A DNA stretch of 5,500 bases. Source: Brevundimonas sp. (lineage in GTDB: Bacteria > Pseudomonadota > Alphaproteobacteria > Caulobacterales > Caulobacteraceae). The translations under genes and the position numbers were made by a program. Shown in pieces: positions 1 through 5,436 of this stretch (position 1 is the stretch's first letter; each line of letters begins with the position of its first letter). The stretch spans positions 1 through 5,500 of the forward strand of contig JAAXIW010000281.1 of NCBI GenBank assembly GCA_012270135.1, written 5' to 3'. The notes beneath the pieces were generated by a model. That model was not told where the DNA came from, did no database searches, and was given only the letters and a program-made list of their open reading frames with translations.

Positions 1-2
1 GG

Positions 3-34
3 AAAACGGCCCGGCGCTCGCGCGCCGGGCCGTT
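3..34 (-). terminator. Rho-independent terminator of the SSB operon
   Basis: On the minus strand a perfect 13-bp, very GC-rich stem (positions 5-17 pairing with 22-34) closes on a four-base loop. In the transcript the loop reads GCGA, a GNRA tetraloop that stabilises hairpins. The stem runs directly into a short U tract (four T, positions 6-3). It begins 20 bases after the stop codon of the last gene, where an intrinsic terminator is expected. The + strand copy lacks a comparable T run, so it should work mainly for leftward transcription. Confidence 0.87.
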
Positions 35-54
35 CCGTCTCGCTCCCCGTCGGA

Positions 55-474
55 TCAGAACGGGATGTCGTCGTTCAAATCATAGCCGCTCGCCGGCTCC
101 TGCACCTGCCTCTCGGCCGGACTGTCGTCCGCTGAGGGTCGAGCGCGCCGGTTCTTCAGCCGGATGTCGCCGACGATCAGGCGCAGGTCGTAGTGTTCGA
201 CCCCGTCCTTGCCGGTCCAGGTGTCGTTCTCGACATGGCCCTGGATGACGACGCGGCTGCCCTTGCGGGCGAAGGCCTCGATGTATCTCTCGGTCGTCGC
301 CTCGTTGAAGCAGATGCAGTTGAAGCCGGTGGTGCGCTCGCCGGGCGTGCCGTCGGCCTTGCGGAAGCGGGTGGTCTCCAGCACGCGAAAGCTCGCGCGC
401 TTCTTGCCCGAGCCCTGGGCCGACAGGATGGACGGGTCGGCGGCCAGATAGCCTTCGAGAGTGAGGGTTTGCAT
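55..474 (-). CDS. ssb: Single-stranded DNA-binding protein with DDIPF tail
   Basis: This 139-residue protein should coat single-stranded DNA and recruit replication or repair partners. The OB-fold occupies roughly residues 1-108. It opens with a GYLAADP strand (8-14), continues with FRVLE (29-33) and FNCICFN (51-57), and ends in the strand pair around W86 and residues 97-107. Aligned by eye with E. coli SSB, F51 sits at Trp54, F56 at Phe60 and W86 at Trp88, so the base-stacking aromatic positions are kept. A short polar linker (109-133) leads to the C-terminal tip DDIPF, the docking peptide of true bacterial SSBs. The linker is much shorter than in E. coli SSB (178 aa), which suggests an accessory, element-borne SSB. 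The ATG at 474 is chosen because AAGGAGA lies 6 bases upstream and the OB-fold begins at once; the frame stays open further upstream only as overlap with the next gene. It follows the other SSB-like gene by 50 bases and precedes a terminator. Confidence 0.93.
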   Translation of the reverse strand: MQTLTLEGYLAADPSILSAQGSGKKRASFRVLETTRFRKADGTPGERTTGFNCICFNEATTERYIEAFARKGSRVVIQGHVENDTWTGKDGVEHYDLRLIVGDIRLKNRRARPSADDSPAERQVQEPASGYDLNDDIPF

Positions 475-480
475 GATCAG

Positions 481-487
481 TCTCCTT
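481..487 (-). promoter_or_regulatory. Ribosome-binding site of the DDIPF-tailed ssb
   Basis: The minus strand reads AAGGAGA six bases before the ATG at 474, an almost ideal anti-16S match. It decides the start against the open frame that continues upstream into the neighbouring gene. The 10-base string AGGAGACTGA (486-477) is identical to the one before the other SSB-like gene (901-892). Confidence 0.85.
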
Positions 488-489
488 GA

Positions 490-515
490 AAATGAAGGTT
501 GCGGGGAAATGAAGG
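490..515. repeat. 9-bp direct repeat in the spacer between the two SSB genes
   Basis: AAATGAAGG occurs at 490-498 and again at 507-515 on the + strand, 17 bases apart, in the otherwise GC-rich 50-bp spacer. It is one of the most AT-rich patches in the window. It could be a small regulatory element or chance. No promoter-like hexamer pair is convincing here, so the downstream ssb is probably read through from the gene before it. Confidence 0.35.
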
Positions 516-524
516 GTCGCGAGG

Positions 525-890
525 TCAGGCGGCGACGCGGCCGTCTTCGGACGCCCCGAGCCCCGCGGCGTCGCGGTCCTCGGCCCAGTCCAGGACGGTC
601 AGCCGGTTCACCACCAGTTCCTTGGCGGTGCGTTCGGTCCCGTCCTTGGCCGCATAGGCCGTGTCGATGAAGGCGCCGACGACGACGGCTTCGCAGCCTT
701 GGGCCAGACCGCGGGCGATGACCTTCTCGTTGAGGCCCTTCGACCAGCTCACGCAATTGACCCCGACGAGCCGGTCCTTGCCGGCGGCGTCAACGCCGCG
801 TTTCTCGAGCAGCCGGAACACCGCCTTGGCGAAGTCCGGGCTGATCTGGGGGTCGGCCGCCAATCGGCCGGTGAACACCATGGTCTGCAT
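525..890 (-). CDS. SSB-like OB-fold protein lacking the acidic tail
   Basis: This 121-residue protein is related to the following SSB. They share the start MQT, the string LAADP (residues 10-14 here), FR(V/L)LE (25-29), a (F/V)NC strand (NC at 45-46), and the distal region with KDG(V/T)E at about 82-86. By family it should bind single-stranded DNA. It differs in the functional details. The Trp of the distal strand is replaced by Tyr (Y79). The strand with FNCICF in its partner reads VNCVSW (44-49), with W49 as the available aromatic. The chain ends in EDGRVAA with no DDIPF-type tip, so it should not recruit SSB partners through the usual peptide. It may form mixed oligomers with its neighbour or have a specialised role in transfer or with the upstream helicase. 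The ATG at 890 has AGGAGA five bases upstream; an in-frame ATG at 953 is a weaker alternative that would add 21 charged residues. It is separated from the fusion gene by 121 bases and from the next ssb by 50, likely one operon. Confidence 0.85.
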   Translation of the reverse strand: MQTMVFTGRLAADPQISPDFAKAVFRLLEKRGVDAAGKDRLVGVNCVSWSKGLNEKVIARGLAQGCEAVVVGAFIDTAYAAKDGTERTAKELVVNRLTVLDWAEDRDAAGLGASEDGRVAA

Positions 891-895
891 GTCAG

Positions 896-901
896 TCTCC
901 T
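896..901 (-). promoter_or_regulatory. Ribosome-binding site of the tail-less SSB-like gene
   Basis: The minus strand reads AGGAGA, with ACTGA-type sequence between it and the ATG at 890 (five-base gap). It supports the 890 start over the in-frame ATG at 953. The block AGGAGACTGA plus the first codons ATG CAR ACC repeats the arrangement before the downstream ssb. Confidence 0.82.
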
Positions 902-941
902 GTTGATCCGAAGCGCCGGGGAGCCGATCTCCCCGATCCCG

Positions 942-977
942 CTTCACCCTCATCCTCCCTTCCTCCCGTCCCCTCCT
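942..977 (-). other. Polypurine segment in the spacer transcript
   Basis: In the minus-strand transcript this stretch is purine in 33 of 36 positions; on the + strand 953-967 is 15 uninterrupted pyrimidines. It contains several GGAGG or AGGAAG strings and an ATG (953-951) that is in frame with the SSB-like gene. The RNA should be largely unstructured and offers decoy or real ribosome-binding sites. Function is unknown. Confidence 0.5.
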
Positions 978-979
978 GA

Positions 980-1005
980 CCGGACGAGGCCTTCGCCTCG
1001 TCCGG
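980..1005 (-). terminator. Strong stem-loop just after the fusion gene; possible attenuator or RNA-processing site
   Basis: A perfect 11-bp stem (980-990 with 995-1005) closes on a four-base loop that reads GAAG in the minus-strand transcript. It starts six bases after the stop codon of the methyltransferase-helicase gene. No U tract follows (the next bases are TCAGGAGGGG), so it is not a canonical intrinsic terminator. It may cause partial termination, protect the upstream 3' end, or mark a processing point that sets different levels for the huge enzyme and the small SSBs. The structure is directly visible; the role is inferred. Confidence 0.45.
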
Positions 1006-1011
1006 CCGATC

Positions 1012-4000
1012 TCAGGCCGCCGCGCCGTCGAGGACCGACTGCACCGGGTGGCGACGCAACACGGCTTCCAGGATCCGGGGCCGGTCGACCGGGATGAAGA
1101 CCCTGGGCGTGAAGGCGATGATCTCCACGAAGCACCCGAGCGCGACCAGCGCGTCGCGATCGGTCCGGCCACCGACCACCTCGATCCGCCAGCGATCCAT
1201 CACCCGCGCCCGTTTCAGCCACAGGCCGCCGTCCAGGCAGAGCTGGACGCTGCGGTCGAGGAGGCTGGCGGCGGTCCTGGCGCCGTCGGCCCAGGCGTCG
1301 CCGATGTCGCCCAGGCCCAGGCTCGCCTTGAGCGCCCGGGCCTGGGTCTCGTCCAGGACCCGACCCAGCCAGCGTCGGCCGTCGGGCGCCCGGACCCGGC
1401 GCACCGAACACCCGCGCGCCGGCAACCGGCCCCAGATCGGCAGCAGCAGGCCGGTCGCCAGCGTGAGCTCACGCCTCAGCCAGGGATCGGTTCCCGCGCC
1501 CTCCTCATCCCAGACCCGGCGCCAGTCGCCGATCGCCGCCGGCTTCCAGGCGGATTCCCCGAACGTCTTCTCCGACAGGGTCTGGCGTCCATCCGGCCGG
1601 ATCAGACGGACGGCCGCGACGAGCCGGTCCTCGTCCGTGGCGGTGGTCAGGCCCAGCTCGGCGATCGCCGCCCGGCCGGACTTTGCGTTCACGACGAGCT
1701 GATGGGCGATGTCGGCGACCCGGGCCAGCGCGTCGTCCGGATTGAGGATGTCCCGACGGACCCTCAGCGAGAAGGTCACCAGGGCGGTTTCGGCGCCCGT
1801 CGAGACGTCGGTCCGGATGGTTTCCTGGCCCAGAACCTCCAGTTCCCCGGCCTCGATATCCTCAAGGCCCCGGTCCAGATCACCCGACGCGGCCGCGCGC
1901 TCGAGGATGCCGGAGAGAATCCGGTCAAAATCCTCGAACAGGGCGTTCTGGTCGGCGATCCGCAGCGCCAGCAGCCGGTTCAGGAAGGTGTGGATCGGCG
2001 GCAGGTCGTCGGAGGGTTTGAGGCCGCCGTCGGCGTCGAGCAGTTTGAGACCTGTCTTGTTCATGAAGGTCTCGAGCGTCATCGAGGCGAGTTCACCGAA
2101 GGCCATGGCGCTGTAGAAGACCAGAAGGGCCCTGCGCGCCCAGGGGCTCTCCAGATTGTCCTCGGCCCGGAACAGACCCGCGCCGGCCGTCCGGCGCTCG
2201 CCGCGCGTCAGGGCGCCGAGCGTGTCCAGCCGGCGTGCTATGGTCGAGGTGAAGCGCTTCTCGCCTTGGATGTCGGTCGTGACCGGCCGGAACAGCGGGG
2301 CCGAGGCCTGGTGGGTCCGGTGGCTGCGGCCCAGGCCCTGGATGGCGGCGTCCGCGCGCCAGCCCGGCTCGACCAGATAATGGACCCGGCGCTGCCGGTT
2401 CGCCGCCGACAGGTCCGAATGATAGCTGCGTCCGGTGCCTCCGGCGTCGGAAAAGATCAGCACCCGCTTGCGGCCGCTCATGAAGGCGTCGGTCTCGGCG
2501 CGCGCCGCCGCGGCACCGCGCCGTTCGACGATGCGCCGTCCGTCGCGCACCACCACCCGCCGCGACCGGCCCGTGATCTCGGCGACGGCGTCCGTGCCGA
2601 AGGCTTCCAGCAGGGCGTCGAGCACGCCCGGTACGGCGGGCAGGCACGCCATCCGTTCGATCAGGGCCTGGCGACGCACCCGCGCCTCCTGACTGACGGC
2701 CGGGCGACCGTCGTCCATGACCGGGACCATGGTCACATTGCCGTCCCCGTCCTCGATCGCCTCCATCAGATGGACGGGGAAGGCCTCGCGCAGATAGTCG
2801 AGAACGTATTCGCGCGGAGTGAGGTCGATGGAGAGGTTGTTCCACTCCTCCGGCGGGATGGAGGAGAGTCTCCTCTCCATGACCGCCTCATTGGTCGAGA
2901 CGATCTGGACCACGGCCGAGCGATCCTGGACCAGATCCTCCCGGATCGATCCGATCAGGCTCGGCGTCTTCAGGCCGGCGAGCAGATGACCGAAGAAGCG
3001 AAGTTTGGCGCTCTCAAAGGCCGAATATACGGCGGACGCCGCCTGGCCACTCTTCGGCTTGCCGTCCTCGTCGTTCAGGCCCGTGGCCTTCAGGGCCTCG
3101 GCGAGATTGGCGTGGATCAGCTGGAAGGCGTCGGCCCAGGCGTCCCAGATCGCGATGTCGTCCGAGGTCAGGGGATGGACGAGCGGTTCATATTCGACCC
3201 CCTCGAACGACAGACTGCGCGCCACATACAGCCCAAGCGCCTTCAGTTCGCGCGCCACCAGCTCCATCGCCGCCACCCCGCCCCGGTCCATCGCCTCCAG
3301 AAAATCCGCCCGCGTCATGAAGGGCGCCTCCGGTCCGCCCCACAGGCCGAGGCGCGCGGCATAGGCCAGGTTCTCGGCCGTGGTGGCGCCGGTCGCCGAG
3401 ACATAGAGGACCCGCGCGTCGGGCAACCGGTTCTGCAGCGCCAGGCCGGCCATGCCCTGAAGCGACGCCTTCTTCGCACCCCGCGCGCCCTTGCCGCCGC
3501 CGGCCGCGTTGGCCATCGCATGGGCCTCGTCGAAGGCGATGACGCCGTCGAAATCCGCTCCGAACCAGGCGATGATCTGGTCGAGGCGGGATTGACGGTC
3601 ACCCCGGGCCGGCTGGCGCAGCGTCGCATAGGTCGTGAACAGGACACCCCGGTCGAGCCGGATGGCGTCCCCCTGTTTCCAGCTCGACAGCGGCACGATG
3701 TCGTAGGCGCCCCCGCCGATCGCGGACCAGTCGCGCCGCGCGTCCTCGAGCAAGGCGTCGTTTCGGGACAGCCACAGCGCCCGGACCCGTCCCTGGCTCA
3801 TGTTGTCGGCGATGACGGCGGCGATCTGGCGGCCCTTGCCGCACCCCGTGCCGTCGCCGAGGAAGAAGCCGCGTCGCAGCTGGACGGCCTCCTCCTGCTC
3901 CTCGGAGACCAGCACCATCTGGTGCGGCGCCTGATCCGGCCGCCACCATCCGGGCAGGTGCGCGGCGTGCGCCTCCCCGGCGTATATCACCATCTCGGTC

Positions 4001-5265
4001 TGGGCGTCCGAGATCCGCCCCTCATCGCGGATGGCCGGCGGCAGGACCGGCCGATAGGTCGGCGCCGGCAGGGCCACGGACGCCATGGGTCCGGACTCGA
4101 CCAGGGGCGACGGATGCGGACACGGCGTGGGCAGGACGACGCGCCCCAGGGCATGGGCCTGGTAGAGCCCGACATCGCGCCCCTCCCCGGTCCAGGCCTG
4201 CACTTCATAGGCCAGGGGCGCCGCACCCGCGAGGAAGGCCAGGCGGCCCGAAGGCAGGGCCAGGCCTCGCGCGCGCGGTCCCAACAGGGCGTCGGTCGTC
4301 ACGGGCAGGCGCGTCCGCGGCCTGGCGCCGACCCGTGGCGCAAGCGCCCCAACCTTCCGCGCCGCGTCCTGCAGATCGTCGGTGGTCTGGACAGGCGCGG
4401 CCTCCGCGGCGCCTTCGGCCCGGTCGATCACCAGCAGACCCGTCTCCACGGCGGTCCCGTGTTTGGCGAAGGCATGGGGTGGAAAGGCGATGCGCCCCAC
4501 GACACGTCGCGCCTCACCGAGGCGTCGAAGCAGGCTTGCGTCCGTCAAGGCGGTCAGCGGGACGATCGAGGCCAACCGGCCATGGTCGGCCAGGGCCTTG
4601 AAGGCCGCTGACAGATGGTCGCCGAGATCCGAGAACGGCGGATTGCACACCACCACGTCGAACCCGCCCGCGTCCGCGCACAGGTCATGGATATGGCGTC
4701 CGTCATGACGGGTCCGATCGGCGTCGGGGAACAGACCGTCGAGCAGAGCGGCGCGCCCCGGCGCGACTTCATTCAGGCTCAGCGTTCCGCCGCAGGCCCC
4801 GCCGACCGCGGCCAGCAGACCCGTGCCGGCCGATGGCTCCAGGACGCGGTCTCCGGGGCGCACCCGGGCGGCCAGGACCGCAAGCGCGGCCAGGTGGGGC
4901 GGGGTGGAGAACTGGTCCAGCGCGACCTGCACCTCACTGCGCCGGGTCTGGGTCAGCCCCAGGGCCGAGACAGCCGCCAGAAGGGCGGCGATCTCCGCCG
5001 GTGCATCTTCCAGACGACTGACCTGGGGCGCCAGACGCCGGATCTGCAGGACCGTCGCCGCCTCGATCGCGTCATAGGCGTCGCGCCAGGCCCAGGCTCC
5101 CTCGGCGTCGGACGCGCCGAATGCGGTGGTCATGACGGCGGCCACAAGCCGACGGTCGAGCGTTCGGGATCGCGCCAGATGGGCCGCCAGCGCCCGGGCG
5201 GCGGCAAGGATGTTGGCGGACGTATCTCCGCCGGGGTCGGCGAACAGCGACAGGGTCGAGGACAT
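1012..5265 (-). CDS. N6-adenine-type methyltransferase fused to Strawberry-notch helicase
   Basis: This 1417-residue cytoplasmic fusion enzyme should act on DNA. Residues 1-114 are helical and unassigned. Residues 115-285 form a Rossmann methyltransferase of the N6-adenine class: QFSTP (118-122, motif X-like), EPSAGTG (143-149, SAM-binding motif I), NE (165-166, motif II acid), NPPF (208-211, catalytic motif IV) and a HGRLASIVP strand (228-236). After a linker, residues 415-1125 match the Strawberry-notch SF2 NTPase in order: QTEMVIYA (422-429), Walker A GDGTGCGKGR (470-479), DEAH box FDEAH (578-582), SAT motif (623-625), motif V-like FSDAGGTGRSYHSD (938-951) and motif VI QGLGRSHRTHQ (976-986). 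These correspond to the Pfam families AAA_34 and Helicase_C_4. Residues 1130-1417 are unassigned. All catalytic motifs look intact. The ATG at 5265 has GGAG eight bases upstream, and an in-frame TAG at 5328-5326 excludes a longer form. Bacterial members occur on plasmids, islands and phages; P1 DarB is a comparable methylase-helicase. A role in modifying or protecting mobile DNA is inferred. Confidence 0.93.
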   Translation of the reverse strand: MSSTLSLFADPGGDTSANILAAARALAAHLARSRTLDRRLVAAVMTTAFGASDAEGAWAWRDAYDAIEAATVLQIRRLAPQVSRLEDAPAEIAALLAAVSALGLTQTRRSEVQVALDQFSTPPHLAALAVLAARVRPGDRVLEPSAGTGLLAAVGGACGGTLSLNEVAPGRAALLDGLFPDADRTRHDGRHIHDLCADAGGFDVVVCNPPFSDLGDHLSAAFKALADHGRLASIVPLTALTDASLLRRLGEARRVVGRIAFPPHAFAKHGTAVETGLLVIDRAEGAAEAAPVQTTDDLQDAARKVGALAPRVGARPRTRLPVTTDALLGPRARGLALPSGRLAFLAGAAPLAYEVQAWTGEGRDVGLYQAHALGRVVLPTPCPHPSPLVESGPMASVALPAPTYRPVLPPAIRDEGRISDAQTEMVIYAGEAHAAHLPGWWRPDQAPHQMVLVSEEQEEAVQLRRGFFLGDGTGCGKGRQIAAVIADNMSQGRVRALWLSRNDALLEDARRDWSAIGGGAYDIVPLSSWKQGDAIRLDRGVLFTTYATLRQPARGDRQSRLDQIIAWFGADFDGVIAFDEAHAMANAAGGGKGARGAKKASLQGMAGLALQNRLPDARVLYVSATGATTAENLAYAARLGLWGGPEAPFMTRADFLEAMDRGGVAAMELVARELKALGLYVARSLSFEGVEYEPLVHPLTSDDIAIWDAWADAFQLIHANLAEALKATGLNDEDGKPKSGQAASAVYSAFESAKLRFFGHLLAGLKTPSLIGSIREDLVQDRSAVVQIVSTNEAVMERRLSSIPPEEWNNLSIDLTPREYVLDYLREAFPVHLMEAIEDGDGNVTMVPVMDDGRPAVSQEARVRRQALIERMACLPAVPGVLDALLEAFGTDAVAEITGRSRRVVVRDGRRIVERRGAAAARAETDAFMSGRKRVLIFSDAGGTGRSYHSDLSAANRQRRVHYLVEPGWRADAAIQGLGRSHRTHQASAPLFRPVTTDIQGEKRFTSTIARRLDTLGALTRGERRTAGAGLFRAEDNLESPWARRALLVFYSAMAFGELASMTLETFMNKTGLKLLDADGGLKPSDDLPPIHTFLNRLLALRIADQNALFEDFDRILSGILERAAASGDLDRGLEDIEAGELEVLGQETIRTDVSTGAETALVTFSLRVRRDILNPDDALARVADIAHQLVVNAKSGRAAIAELGLTTATDEDRLVAAVRLIRPDGRQTLSEKTFGESAWKPAAIGDWRRVWDEEGAGTDPWLRRELTLATGLLLPIWGRLPARGCSVRRVRAPDGRRWLGRVLDETQARALKASLGLGDIGDAWADGARTAASLLDRSVQLCLDGGLWLKRARVMDRWRIEVVGGRTDRDALVALGCFVEIIAFTPRVFIPVDRPRILEAVLRRHPVQSVLDGAAA

Positions 5266-5273
5266 GGGATCAG

Positions 5274-5277
5274 CTCC
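5274..5277 (-). promoter_or_regulatory. Ribosome-binding site of the methyltransferase-helicase gene
   Basis: The minus strand reads GGAG eight bases before the ATG at 5265. It is shorter and slightly further away than the sites of the two SSB genes, which would fit lower translation of the giant enzyme. An in-frame TAG at 5328-5326 and the lack of other start codons in between leave 5265 as the only start. Confidence 0.7.
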
Positions 5278-5354
5278 GGTGGCCTGAAGCGGAGGGCGCC
5301 TCCCTCTCGGTCCTGCAGGCTCGTCCTAGCCCGCCCTCCCCTCGCCTTTCCCCC

Positions 5355-5377
5355 GGACCAGCATCGGGACCAGCATC
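5355..5377. repeat. 11-bp tandem direct repeat upstream of the fusion gene
   Basis: GGACCAGCATC occurs at 5355-5365 and 5367-5377, a 12-base period with one spacer base. It lies 90-112 bases upstream of the start codon, between a terminator-like hairpin and the gene, where a promoter or operator would be expected. On the minus strand a TTGTCG hexamer (5389-5384) with an xATxxT-like hexamer about 18 bases on (5365-5360) would make a weak promoter overlapping the repeat. That promoter is too degenerate to list on its own. The spacing of about one helical turn suits a protein-binding site, but two copies may also be a local duplication. Confidence 0.4.
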
Positions 5378-5388
5378 CGGACACGACA

Positions 5389-5418
5389 ACGCCGCCCCGG
5401 CGCGAACCGGGGCGGCGT
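5389..5418 (-). terminator. Hairpin after the upstream gene, probable terminator
   Basis: A perfect 12-bp GC-rich stem (5389-5400 with 5407-5418) has a six-base loop, TTCGCG in the minus-strand transcript. It begins 18 bases after the stop codon of the partial gene at the window edge. The bases after the stem (TGTCGTG) are only mildly U-rich, so termination may be partial. On the + strand no T run follows. It separates the upstream gene from the methyltransferase-helicase leader and suggests that the latter has its own promoter. Confidence 0.62.
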
Positions 5419-5436
5419 GCTCAAGGCGGATCGTCG

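Noticed and set aside
475..756. N-terminal extension of the DDIPF-tailed SSB up to position 756.
   Set aside because: The extra 94 residues are Arg/Gly-rich, lie over the neighbouring SSB-like gene in another frame, and the ATG at 474 has a near-perfect ribosome-binding site directly before an SSB N-terminus.
891..1172. N-terminal extension of the tail-less SSB up to position 1172, overlapping the end of the fusion gene.
   Set aside because: The added sequence is low-complexity and Arg/Ser/Pro-rich, passes through a hairpin and a polypurine spacer, and overlaps well-formed coding sequence. Only the short extension to 953 deserves mention.
2093..2845. A 250-codon minus-strand frame inside the fusion gene, and similar shorter frames on both strands.
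   Set aside because: They are shifted shadows of the helicase coding region with Arg/Gly/Pro-rich translations, no ribosome-binding site and no recognisable motif.
1048..4611. A 1187-codon open frame on the + strand, antisense to the fusion gene.
   Set aside because: Its codons are exactly in register with the sense codons, so antisense stops would need TTA, CTA or TCA sense codons, which are very rare in this GC-rich gene. The translation is Arg/Gly/Pro/Gln-rich with no motif, whereas the minus strand encodes clear methyltransferase and helicase motifs.
5291..5306. A short hairpin (GGAGG/CCTCC type) in the leader of the fusion gene.
   Set aside because: A stem of only five pairs in such GC-rich DNA is expected by chance and it does not cover the ribosome-binding site.
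5360..5389. A sigma-70-like promoter on the minus strand (TTGTCG at 5389-5384, xATxxT-like at 5365-5360).
   Set aside because: The -10 match is only three of six and the spacer is 18 bases; in this GC-rich context that is not enough to call a promoter.
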